Program-made: the position numbers and the translations under genes | The notes under the pieces: model-generated | The model's database searches: none | Told to the model about the DNA's origin: nothing | Seen by the model: the letters and a program-made list of their open reading frames with translations, nothing else | Source of the DNA: an uncultured Paraglaciecola sp. | Lineage (GTDB): Bacteria; Pseudomonadota; Gammaproteobacteria; Enterobacterales; Alteromonadaceae | DNA: 37,004 nt | Reading direction: 5' to 3' | Assembly: GCF_937123705.1 (NCBI RefSeq) | Contig: NZ_CAKZKO010000131.1 | Span: forward strand, 1 to 37,004 | Shown: positions 30,901 to 37,004 of the stretch, piece after piece | How positions within the stretch are numbered: the stretch's first letter is position 1 | Layout of the letters: every line of letters begins with the position of its first letter

Positions 30901-31056
30901 TTAAGCCAAGCAGAGAGAGAATCAATGCTGAGAGTCGCTGGCAGGGCAGCGTGGCTGAATATCCCTGACTAACTATAAATACCACTAGCATGGGTATTTG
31001 CAAAAGTATCCATGCTTGAAATATTTATTTAAATTATTAATTAGGAGCGGTATATT
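30901..31056 (+). other. Non-coding stretch with alternative hairpins
   Basis: No gene is seen in these 156 bases. CGCTG-GCAGGG-CAGCG forms a small hairpin. AAATACC (30977-30983) can pair with GGTATTT (30993-30999); alternatively GCATGGGTAT (30988-30997) can pair with GTATCCATGC (31006-31015) around an 8-base loop. The two folds share bases and exclude each other. No T-run follows either. AGGAG of the next gene lies at the end. Confidence 0.45.
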
Positions 31057-31326
31057 ATGTTTACGCATACAGCAATTATTATTTCATTTATGTTCTTTGT
31101 GGGTAACCCTGTACCATCTATAGAAACAATTGCGGTCCCAGTCAAAGGAAGTTTCTGCGATAGCACTATAGAAACTATTACGGATAGCCTTCAAGTGGCA
31201 GCTATTGAAGCAGATGTAGAAGTTAAGTTTGTAACATCCTGCCCGCAAGTAGCTAACCCAACCATTCAATCTACACCGCGTGTTGGGCAGACGAACATCG
31301 GGGACCGTAACCAATTCCCTAAATAA
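31057..31326 (+). CDS. Small exported or membrane-anchored protein
   Basis: 89 residues. MFTHTAIIISFMFFVGNPVP looks like a signal peptide or N-terminal anchor. The remaining part (VKGSFCDSTIETITDSLQVA, VKFVTSCPQVANPT) has two cysteines that could form a disulfide in the periplasm. AGGAG is 10 bases before the ATG. A lysis or exclusion role is conceivable but not supported by sequence. Confidence 0.45.
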   Translation: MFTHTAIIISFMFFVGNPVPSIETIAVPVKGSFCDSTIETITDSLQVAAIEADVEVKFVTSCPQVANPTIQSTPRVGQTNIGDRNQFPK

Positions 31327-31457
31327 GCTACTTAGAGTTATAAATCCGCATATTGAGCAAGTTGGAAAACCTCAGCGTATGCCCCGGATAGGGTAACCGG
31401 ACTAGTTTTCAGTCTTGCTGATGCTGATAAGTCTAAAACGTTATAGGTGATTATGAA

Positions 31458-31576
31458 ATGGTTGATGAATACTGGCTTGATGAAATGGAGCAAGACAGAG
31501 ATCGAGATGATTACGAAGAATCGCCCCAGATTTAGATGATGAATATTTTTTTGATGTTGATGATGACAATGAGTAA
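31458..31576 (+). pseudogene. Frameshifted small acidic protein
   Basis: ATG at 31458 with AGGTGA seven bases upstream gives MVDEYWLDEMEQDRDRDDYE then ESPQI and a TAG at 31533-31535. In the -1 frame the same acidic composition continues without break (PDLDDEYFFDVDDDNE) to a TAA at 31574-31576 that overlaps the start of the next gene. One extra C in the CCCC run at 31524-31527 would join the two parts into one acidic protein of about 39 residues. Either a real frameshift or a base missed in a homopolymer. A 28-codon ORF from 31453 in another frame is less likely because its ribosome site is too close. Confidence 0.5.
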
Positions 31577-31784
31577 AACAATGACAACCTGGATCAAATG
31601 CGCCGATCAGATGCCGGCTGATACCAAAGATGAGTATATATTTAGGTTTTCAGATAACCACGCTCCATCACATTGGTGTACAGGAGAGCATGTGAATTTT
31701 ATAAGTTCTGAGGACACATTTTATTGCATGTGTGAATGGACAGCATACACCCCACAACTATGGAAAGAGTTGAATAATGTCTAA
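31569..31784 (+). CDS. Small DUF551-like protein
   Basis: 71 residues from the ATG at 31569 (MSKTMTTWIKCADQMPADTK). WIKCADQMPAD at the N-terminus and the late Trp/Cys-rich part (FYCMCEWTAYTPQLWKEL) are loosely like DUF551. Extension back to 31536 gives a Met-rich, unlikely N-terminus. Overlaps the next gene. Confidence 0.5.
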   Translation: MSKTMTTWIKCADQMPADTKDEYIFRFSDNHAPSHWCTGEHVNFISSEDTFYCMCEWTAYTPQLWKELNNV

Positions 31785-32094
31785 CTTCGACAACACCATG
31801 GATCCAGATACACGAATAAAAAGTGTTGAATCTGGCAAATATAAAAGATTTAGTAAAAAAAGCGTTAAAAGGTTTAAACAGCTAATAAATTTCGACTCAA
31901 ACCCTCCGGCTTGTTTTAACTGTAATTTCTATAGTCAGGACCATGTTGCAATGAGTAACAGCTTGTATAAGCACCACAAAGGCAGATGCAAACTGTTTAG
32001 TTTTATTTGCCAATCAACATCTGTTTGTGATTTTTGGCAATCAAAATTAGGTGAAACTCTGGACAACGAGATAAACAAAACACAACCAAACTAA
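31777..32094 (+). CDS. Cys-rich protein, probable metal binding
   Basis: 105 residues. CFNCNFYSQDHVAMSN followed by CKLFSFICQSTSVCDFW gives five cysteines in a C-x2-C...C...C...C-D-x-W pattern seen in small phage proteins that may hold zinc or iron-sulfur. Basic N-terminal half (KYKRFSKKSVKRFKQL). Function unknown. Confidence 0.55.
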   Translation: MSNFDNTMDPDTRIKSVESGKYKRFSKKSVKRFKQLINFDSNPPACFNCNFYSQDHVAMSNSLYKHHKGRCKLFSFICQSTSVCDFWQSKLGETLDNEINKTQPN

Positions 32095-32112
32095 GATAAT
32101 GAGTGTAATGAT

Positions 32113-32313
32113 ATGACAATAGATGAAGCAATTCAAAATGCGGCAAAGCATTTGCCGGAAGGTTTTATTATCAGGCTTGAGATTGAAAAACATGGACATT
32201 CTCTGTCCTTGGTAAAAGACAAAGAATCCTTAGAGATGGATTGTTATGAAACGCTTGCGGAAGGTATATGTGACGCGTTAAGCGTTGCTGAAGACACGGA
32301 GCATGTTGAATGA
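32113..32313 (+). CDS. Hypothetical protein, 66 aa
   Basis: MTIDEAIQNAAKHLPEGFII then RLEIEKHGHSLSLVKDKESL; alpha/beta, acidic C-terminus. Weak ribosome site. Upstream of the excisionase-like gene. No family recognised. Confidence 0.5.
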   Translation: MTIDEAIQNAAKHLPEGFIIRLEIEKHGHSLSLVKDKESLEMDCYETLAEGICDALSVAEDTEHVE

Positions 32314-32324
32314 GGGCAATATAA

Positions 32325-32621
32325 ATGCAACCCCAAGAAATAGAAGCAATACAGAAATTGACTCAGGCTTTGATTGCTAATACTGAGGCATTGGAAAAAC
32401 CGATAACTCCACCTGATAAAACGCCGTGGGATTCCAGAAAATGCGCCGCTTATCTCGGCAAATCAATATCACATTTCCAGCAAAAAATAGCACCTAGGCC
32501 AGATTTTCCAGTGTCAGCAAAAATAGCAGGCGGACACCCAAACTGGAAAGCTTCAGAAGTTATGGAATGGGTTGAAGCGCACTGGGATAAACAGGCAAGA
32601 CGTAGAAGATCAAAAAAGTAA
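32325..32621 (+). CDS. Excisionase-like AlpA/MerR-type HTH protein
   Basis: 98 residues. Residues about 32-90 (PWDSRKCAAYLGKSISHFQQ, FPVSAKIAGGHPNWKASEVM, EWVEAHWDK) form the small winged helix of AlpA/excisionase proteins: a tyrosine-containing first helix, then a wing ending GGHPNWKASEV. The C-terminus is basic (QARRRRSKK). It lies just before the integrase and attP region in the same direction, as expected for a directionality factor. GAGGG ribosome site. Confidence 0.75.
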   Translation: MQPQEIEAIQKLTQALIANTEALEKPITPPDKTPWDSRKCAAYLGKSISHFQQKIAPRPDFPVSAKIAGGHPNWKASEVMEWVEAHWDKQARRRRSKK

Positions 32622-32913
32622 TTCAGGAACCTAACCCACACGGAAAATGGATTAAAAAATGAATCCCAACAAACTAATTACGGAAATATTACGGAATAAT
32701 GACTAAAACCATTGATAGCGCTTGTTTATGTATTCCGGCCCCGGGTACCACCAGCCTTTTTCCTGTTTTATATTCTTACCTACTTTTTATCCTTAAATGC
32801 CCGACACAAGGGCGTTTTGATCGAATATACCACTCTTATTTAAGTATCTTTTATACTATTTTCTACTGTTTTAATGCTATCCTTTACGGCAAATTTACGG
32901 ATTGGATTACGGA
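32622..32913 (+). other. attP region with TTACGG arm-type repeats and a tRNA-like 3' end
   Basis: The 292-base gap has no convincing gene. ATTACGGAA occurs at 32677-32685, 32688-32696 and 32906-32914, with TTTACGG at 32883 and 32894, five similar sites on both sides of a core. The core candidate ATTCCGGCCCCGGGTACCA (32732-32750) fits the 3' end of a tRNA gene: A58-T-T, T-stem CCGGC, acceptor CCCGGGT, discriminator A and CCA. A weak GCCC-GACACAA-GGGC hairpin with GTTTT lies at 32799-32818. A 111-codon ORF across the region is rejected. Confidence 0.5.
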
Positions 32914-33897
32914 ATGGCATCTTTCAGACAAAAGGGAAAAAGATGGGAAGCCGCTATATGCATCAAAGGACATGCGCGCAAGTCTAAAACATTCAGTACG
33001 AAACGCGAGGCTACATTTTGGGCTGCAGAAATAGAGAAAGAGATTTTATCAGGAAAACGCGGCGATATTCCTAACAAAACTTTTGGTGAATTGTTGCAAA
33101 GATACGCAAATGAAGTGTCGCCAAAAAAACGCAGTCATGAATGGGAAGTAAAGCGCGTCAAGGCATTTTTAAGAGACCCAATTACGGATGTAATGTTATG
33201 CGACTTAAAGCCTGATAACTTCGCCTCATGGCGCGACAGGAGGCTTCGTTCTGTATCTGCTGGCACTGTATTACGGGATTGGAATTTGCTTAGTCATGCA
33301 ATAAATATAGCCATTAAAGAGTGGCGATGGCTTAAAGAAAACCCGCTGTCATTTATCAAGCGCCCTACTCAACCGTTAGCCAGAGACAGAATAATAACCG
33401 ATGACGAGCTGACTAGGCTTTTATTTGCACTTGGATACGATTACGAAGCACAACTGAATACAGCGTCAAGTCGTGTGGGCGCTGCTCTACTGTTTGCGGT
33501 TGAAACAGCTATGCGTGCCAGTGAAATAACTGGTTTGACATGGGATCAGTTAAATATTGATAAGCGCACTGCTCTACTTATTGAAACAAAGAACGGTAGC
33601 AAAAGAAAGGTACCGTTATCTACGGAAGCAATACGGATTTTACGGCAGCTTGGAAGTGATTATGAATCAGTTTTTCAGTTAAAATCTAGCCAGATAGATT
33701 CATTGTTTCGTAAAGCAAAAAAGATGGCAATGGTTGAAGATTTACATTTTCATGATTCACGTCATCTTGCAATCACCAGACTGGCTAGTAAGCTGGATGT
33801 TTTAGAATTGGCGCGTGCCGTTGGCCATAAGGATATACGTATGCTTCAAATTTACTATAATAAATCTGCAGAAGAACTGGCTAAGAAATTGGATTGA
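32914..33897 (+). CDS. int: Tyrosine integrase
   Basis: 327 residues from the ATG at 32914 (MASFRQKGKRWEAAICIKGH). The N-terminal arm-binding domain is followed by a SAM-like core-binding domain (residues about 55-150) and the catalytic domain. Catalytic residues visible are Arg201 (AMRASEI), Lys226 (ETKNGSKRKVPL), His280 and Arg283 (HDSRH), His305 (VGHKD) and Tyr314 (LQIYYN). Integrates phage DNA at attB and, with the excisionase, excises it. One ATTACGGAA site runs across the start codon, so Int or Xis binding may control its own gene. Confidence 0.95.
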   Translation: MASFRQKGKRWEAAICIKGHARKSKTFSTKREATFWAAEIEKEILSGKRGDIPNKTFGELLQRYANEVSPKKRSHEWEVKRVKAFLRDPITDVMLCDLKPDNFASWRDRRLRSVSAGTVLRDWNLLSHAINIAIKEWRWLKENPLSFIKRPTQPLARDRIITDDELTRLLFALGYDYEAQLNTASSRVGAALLFAVETAMRASEITGLTWDQLNIDKRTALLIETKNGSKRKVPLSTEAIRILRQLGSDYESVFQLKSSQIDSLFRKAKKMAMVEDLHFHDSRHLAITRLASKLDVLELARAVGHKDIRMLQIYYNKSAEELAKKLD

Positions 33898-33900
33898 TTT

Positions 33901-34209
33901 TCAAAAAGACACGTAAGTAACATAACCAGCGAAAGCAACAAATATGCAAAGCAATATACCAATATCTCTATAACGCAAGTTCTTTGCTTTATTTTCCCGT
34001 TCTTTGGCTTGAATTAATTCAGCGACAAAATTCTTATTTTTTACATTCAACTCTTTAATCTGTGAAATATAATTTCTTTTATCGATGCGCAACCTTCTGT
34101 CTATCTCAGATATCTGTCCGAGCGTGCGGTTGATATGCGTGATTTCATCTTCTATATTTGTCTTGTCGTCTATAAACATAATTTTTTGTTTTCTGTTGTT
34201 AGTTTCCAT
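33901..34209 (-). CDS. Coiled-coil, C-terminal membrane-anchored protein (paralogue A)
   Basis: 102 residues: soluble charged helix (THINRTLGQISEIDRRLRID, KELNVKNKNFVAELIQAKER) predicted to form a coiled coil, then one span at about 83-100 (DIGILLCIFVAFAGYVTYVS). About 65% identical, without gaps, to the 36296-36604 protein. A tail-anchored coiled coil near holin is compatible with a spanin- or lysis-regulator-like role, but no lipobox or signal is seen. AAAAGG precedes the ATG. Ends three bases from the integrase stop, tail to tail. Confidence 0.65.
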   Translation of the reverse strand: METNNRKQKIMFIDDKTNIEDEITHINRTLGQISEIDRRLRIDKRNYISQIKELNVKNKNFVAELIQAKERENKAKNLRYRDIGILLCIFVAFAGYVTYVSF

Positions 34210-34225
34210 TTTTTAACCTTTTAAT

Positions 34226-35368
34226 TTAGTAATACGTTGGAACTGTAGAAATCAACCCACCCGATATCCCCCCATTTATAATAGCCGGGTAGGTTTTCAA
34301 AAAATCCTGCAGGCTGCCTTGCCCTGGAACATTTGCATCTCCCAAACCATACCACTCGTTATACCTAACCATCATTTCAATTTCGTTGACCTGAAGCACG
34401 TCCTTAGCTCTAGCATACATATCTGCATAAGATGGGCGCAATATGTTATTAGGCAGATTTTCATCGTCTATATAATCATCACCCTGGAAACCTACTGTAG
34501 TCATGTACACGCCGTTATATCCTGGGTAATAAAGCAATGCGCCTTGCGGGTCACCGACTGTTATCAATGCGCCCTGATAATTAGCATTAGGGCAATTCAC
34601 ATTGATGCGTAGTTCTTGCAATATCGGTTGCCAATTGTCTTTTACTGTATCTCTAGAGAAATTAAGAGAGACGGAAACCCTGGTATGCTGAAAATGCCTG
34701 CGCATGGCTCTGACGTATTCAACCTGCCCGAGTTCTTGCAGTGATTGAGAGTAGCTCATAGCCGATCTATCTGATGGATCAACAGCAGTTACACCGGAGG
34801 CGGTTTCTTCAGTTGCGATACAGACAACTGTAGGATTTTTATCGTACCGCTTAGCTATATGCTTAAAAAGATTCTCCGCTCTTTCTAAGACCAAAGGTTC
34901 CCACAATTTCAGATTGTATCCGTAGCTACCCGGCTGATTTGAGTTACGAAAAGCGTAAGCATAATCGTATAAAGTGTGATTCCAATTCGGGTCTCCGGTA
35001 TAAGTACCGCCATCACCATGTAAGTAAGAAGGCAATATTTTGGATACTCCATCTTCGCTCTTGAACTCTCTCCAAGACAGTATGAAAGTCACATAAAACG
35101 GATCGCCGCGAGAAGCAGACAAGGCATTTGCACGAGCAACAATATCGTCCATGAATGTCCAGTCAAATACATCATATGCCGTTTCTATGTCACCCCATGA
35201 AATATCCACCGAAACACCCCGTATCACTGGGATAGATGAGAACTCTGTAAATTTTATATCAAGCTTAGAAGATACGGAAGTATCCGAAGTCAACAATTTC
35301 AGTTTTATCCCCGGAGTAAACACGTCCGGCGTCTCAACGATATCCTGCCCTGTAAATAGAGACTTCAT
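34226..35368 (-). CDS. TIM-barrel glycosidase-like tail protein
   Basis: 380 residues. RGVSVDISWGDIETAYDVFD with W70 and FYVTFILSW match the first strands of a glycoside-hydrolase clan-A-type barrel. A strand ending IATEETASG offers an acid/base Glu (187 or 188), and MMVRYNEWYG offers a second catalytic Glu (338) near the C-terminus. There is no signal peptide. Coupled to the collagen-like fibre gene upstream (ATGA), so it is probably a tail-borne enzyme that degrades a surface glycan, less likely a lysin. Family membership is inferred from pattern only. Confidence 0.55.
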   Translation of the reverse strand: MKSLFTGQDIVETPDVFTPGIKLKLLTSDTSVSSKLDIKFTEFSSIPVIRGVSVDISWGDIETAYDVFDWTFMDDIVARANALSASRGDPFYVTFILSWREFKSEDGVSKILPSYLHGDGGTYTGDPNWNHTLYDYAYAFRNSNQPGSYGYNLKLWEPLVLERAENLFKHIAKRYDKNPTVVCIATEETASGVTAVDPSDRSAMSYSQSLQELGQVEYVRAMRRHFQHTRVSVSLNFSRDTVKDNWQPILQELRINVNCPNANYQGALITVGDPQGALLYYPGYNGVYMTTVGFQGDDYIDDENLPNNILRPSYADMYARAKDVLQVNEIEMMVRYNEWYGLGDANVPGQGSLQDFLKTYPAIINGGISGGLISTVPTYY

Positions 35369-36270
35369 CCAAAAAGCTTTATAAGATATCGACTGGATGG
35401 TATAACTTCATTTGCAGCCCCAGCCATTACTGATAACGTTAAATTTTGAGATACCGATGTATCCACGTTACCGTACACCGGAAGCGCCGCGGTAGCTCCA
35501 TACCCTGTGCCATTACCTTCCGAGAAACTTGATAGCTGTGATGTCCTGCTGCCTTGATTTTGTATCGTTGTGGATGTGTTTTTAAGTGTGTTCGATCCGC
35601 CTGTTTGGTTTGAGTTGTGAAACCTAGTCCCTCCAAAAATAATTCTAACTCGTTTCTCATTTGTAGATGCAGGGGTGAAAAGCCAACTGTGTTTTATCTC
35701 CACTCCGCCATTAGGACTTAAAGGCGGGACTGGTATTGTGGCAATAGGTACTTCAGTTCCCGCGAGCGCAAAAACAGGCACACCAAGACTGCCTATGTCT
35801 GTTGTTAAATCAATTTGTGTTGTGCTTATAATCGCTGATATTTCATGATATGTTTCAGCGATCCAGTTGTTTTGAGTCATTGTGCAAAACAACGATGCGC
35901 CGACCGCTGGCGATGTTGTCAAGCCGTGCGCGGCGTTTGATGTTAATCTGACTTTCCCGCTGCCATTATCTGCCGCAGTCCAAGTTATGCCTTGGTTTCC
36001 TTGAATAACTGTATGCGCATCAGATGCAGCTTTAAGTAACGCGAGTCCATTTAATGGACGCCAATCAACGCCGTCTGATCTAAACAATATGAAAGGGTCA
36101 TCTACTAATATTACAGCGTTTGCATTCTCGGACGCGCTTGGCAAAGCTGCAAAATTCGTCACAGGGGTAGGCGCTACGGTTCCGTCTTCTCCGGCATCCC
36201 CAGGTGGCCCAGGTGGCCCAGGTGGCCCAGGTGGCCCAGAAGTTTGAAAATCTGTCAATGTTACAATCAT
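35365..36270 (-). CDS. Collagen-like tail fibre protein
   Basis: 301 residues. Residues 12-30 (GPPGPPGPPGPPGDAGEDG) are a collagen-like Gly-X-Y repeat that forms a trimeric stalk. The next part is WRPLNGLALLK and beta-rich segments (GKVRLTSNAAHGLTTSPAVG), and the C-terminus is a beta-structured head (YGNVDTSVSQNLTLSVMAGA). AAGGA precedes the ATG. Probably a tail fibre or adhesin that carries the neighbouring glycosidase-like protein or binds the receptor. Confidence 0.7.
   Translation of the reverse strand: MIVTLTDFQTSGPPGPPGPPGPPGDAGEDGTVAPTPVTNFAALPSASENANAVILVDDPFILFRSDGVDWRPLNGLALLKAASDAHTVIQGNQGITWTAADNGSGKVRLTSNAAHGLTTSPAVGASLFCTMTQNNWIAETYHEISAIISTTQIDLTTDIGSLGVPVFALAGTEVPIATIPVPPLSPNGGVEIKHSWLFTPASTNEKRVRIIFGGTRFHNSNQTGGSNTLKNTSTTIQNQGSRTSQLSSFSEGNGTGYGATAALPVYGNVDTSVSQNLTLSVMAGAANEVIPSSRYLIKLFG
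36201..36236 (-). repeat. Four tandem 9-base units encoding Gly-Pro-Pro
   Basis: CAGGTGGCC is repeated four times without change on the plus strand, giving GGCCACCTG units on the coding strand (Gly-Pro-Pro). Perfect DNA identity suggests recent slippage expansion, and copy number may vary between relatives. Confidence 0.85.
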
Positions 36271-36295
36271 GTTTATTCCTTTTGTTTGCGTCTAT

Positions 36296-36604
36296 TTAAA
36301 AAGAAACATAAGTTACATACATGGCAAAAGCAGCAAACATTAACAGCAATATGCCGATATCTCTGAACCTTAAATTCCTTGCTTCCTTTTCCATACACTT
36401 CGCATGGACTAACTCTTTAGCTACTTTCTCATTTTTATTATTTAAATCCTCAATCTGGTCAATGTAATCTCTATTCTCAACTCTTAATCTGCGATCTATC
36501 TCAGTGATTCGACCAAGAGTACAGTTAATATGATTAATTTCATCAGTAATGTTTGTTTTATTATAAATAAACATTATTTTTTCCTTGTTGTTATTTTGTT
36601 TCAC
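36296..36604 (-). CDS. Coiled-coil, C-terminal membrane-anchored protein (paralogue B)
   Basis: 102 residues if the GTG at 36604 is used, aligning over its full length with the 33901-34209 protein; the ATG at 36574 (AAGGA upstream) gives 92 residues. Charged helix (NHINCTLGRITEIDRRLRVE, EDLNNKNEKVAKELVHAKCM), then a span at about 83-100 (DIGILLLMFAAFAMYVTYVS). Start lies inside the end of the holin gene, so it belongs to the lysis region. Role unknown. Confidence 0.65.
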   Translation of the reverse strand: MKQNNNKEKIMFIYNKTNITDEINHINCTLGRITEIDRRLRVENRDYIDQIEDLNNKNEKVAKELVHAKCMEKEARNLRFRDIGILLLMFAAFAMYVTYVSF

Positions 36605-37004
36605 GAGACACTCCCTTCATTTTCTCCAAAGTTCGCAATCCACCCATGCCTAGCATTGCGAGTACTAGCTGATATAGGCCATCAGTGCTAATTTGCGGAA
36701 TCGTGCTAATGCCAGGGTGAGCAACAGATATATACCAAAGCACTACAGGCTGAACGATATAAGCCCACGCAAGCCCTACCCCGCAAATCCAACCAATAAA
36801 AGGTCGCCACCCTGCAACAAATACACTACTATGAGCTGCCTCTACCTCGTTTATCTTGGCCTGCGCATTACTGGCCTGCGTGACTGCTTCAAGAAGGTCT
36901 TTTTCAAAATCTTCTTTCGCCTTAGCCCTGGCATTTTTGTCGGGTATTAAATCAATCAATTTCCCAACAATCGGGCTTATCATCGGCTGCAAAAAATTCC
37001 ACAT
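36591..37004 (-). CDS. 3TM-type holin
   Basis: 137 residues starting exactly at the window edge (MWNFLQPMISPIVGKLIDLI). After an N-terminal charged helix (ARAKAKEDFEKDLLEAVTQA) comes SSVFVAGWRPFIGWICGVGL then AWAYIVQPVVLWYISV, and LVLAMLGMGGLRTLEKMKGV at the end. The GWRPFIGW motif and three spans fit the holin_3TM family. It forms lesions in the inner membrane at the end of the lytic cycle. Whether bases upstream are missing cannot be seen; the first codon is an ATG. Confidence 0.85.
   Translation of the reverse strand: MWNFLQPMISPIVGKLIDLIPDKNARAKAKEDFEKDLLEAVTQASNAQAKINEVEAAHSSVFVAGWRPFIGWICGVGLAWAYIVQPVVLWYISVAHPGISTIPQISTDGLYQLVLAMLGMGGLRTLEKMKGVSRETK

Noticed and set aside
32741..32750. 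CCGGGTACCA looking like a cloning polylinker (SmaI/KpnI)
   Set aside because: Surroundings are natural phage sequence and the stretch fits a tRNA 3' end better.
32699..33034. 111-codon plus ORF across the attP region and the start of int
   Set aside because: No ribosome site, unusual composition, and it overlaps int in another frame. Region is better explained as attachment site.
1..37004. CRISPR array, tRNA gene or insertion sequence
   Set aside because: No regularly spaced repeat-spacer units, no full tRNA cloverleaf and no transposase gene were seen; the only tandem repeats are the hexanucleotide and Gly-Pro-Pro arrays.

Overview
This window is almost all of a temperate, lambda-like siphophage (long non-contractile tail) of low GC content. 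The relatives of its genes (NinB, DUF1364, DUF1064, ERF recombinase, SSB, lambda-type GpA/Nu1 terminase, gpW, GpB-type portal, 3TM holin) point to a Gram-negative, probably gammaproteobacterial host. The sequence does not identify the host further.

Layout. (1) From about 16.4 kb down to base 1 on the minus strand lies the late operon. In transcription order it holds a minor-tail-Z-like protein, an HNH nuclease, terminase small and large subunits, a Mor-like HTH protein, gpW, portal, a protease-capsid fusion, a DUF2190 decoration protein, head-tail joining and tail-terminator proteins, tail tube, a G/GT pair with a visible -1 frameshift site, tape measure, and three distal tail proteins, the last cut by the window edge. 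(2) From 24.2 kb down to 16.5 kb on the minus strand lies the early-left operon: a Cro-like HTH gene, a highly structured leader RNA ending in an intrinsic terminator, HNH nuclease, replication initiator with internal iterons, a probable helicase loader, NinB, DUF1364, a Tad2-like (DUF2829, anti-Thoeris) gene and many tiny genes, four of which encode single-helix membrane proteins. (3) From 24.36 kb to 33.9 kb on the plus strand lies the early-right operon: a hexanucleotide-repeat gene, ERF recombinase, a 3'-5' exonuclease-like protein, SSB, an HNH gene with its own consensus promoter, an excisionase-like gene, the attP region and a tyrosine integrase. (4) From 37.0 to 33.9 kb on the minus strand lies a lysis/fibre cassette: holin, collagen-like fibre protein and a TIM-barrel glycosidase-like protein, bracketed by two paralogous coiled-coil membrane proteins. 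It meets the integrase tail to tail.

The two early operons diverge from a 170-bp control region (24187-24359) with back-to-back sigma70 promoters and two nearly identical 20-bp operators. No CI-type repressor gene is visible. Lysogeny control may therefore rest on the small Cro-like protein plus the leader RNA, which resembles the C4/CI antisense-RNA immunity of P1 and P4. No endolysin is recognisable.

The late cassette at the right end reads toward the left edge of the window's own tail module when the ends are joined, so the window could be a circularly permuted genome opened inside the late operon. This is an inference. Packaging probably uses cohesive ends: a GC-rich non-coding patch and a dense cluster of GTTAAC sites lie at the start of the small terminase gene.
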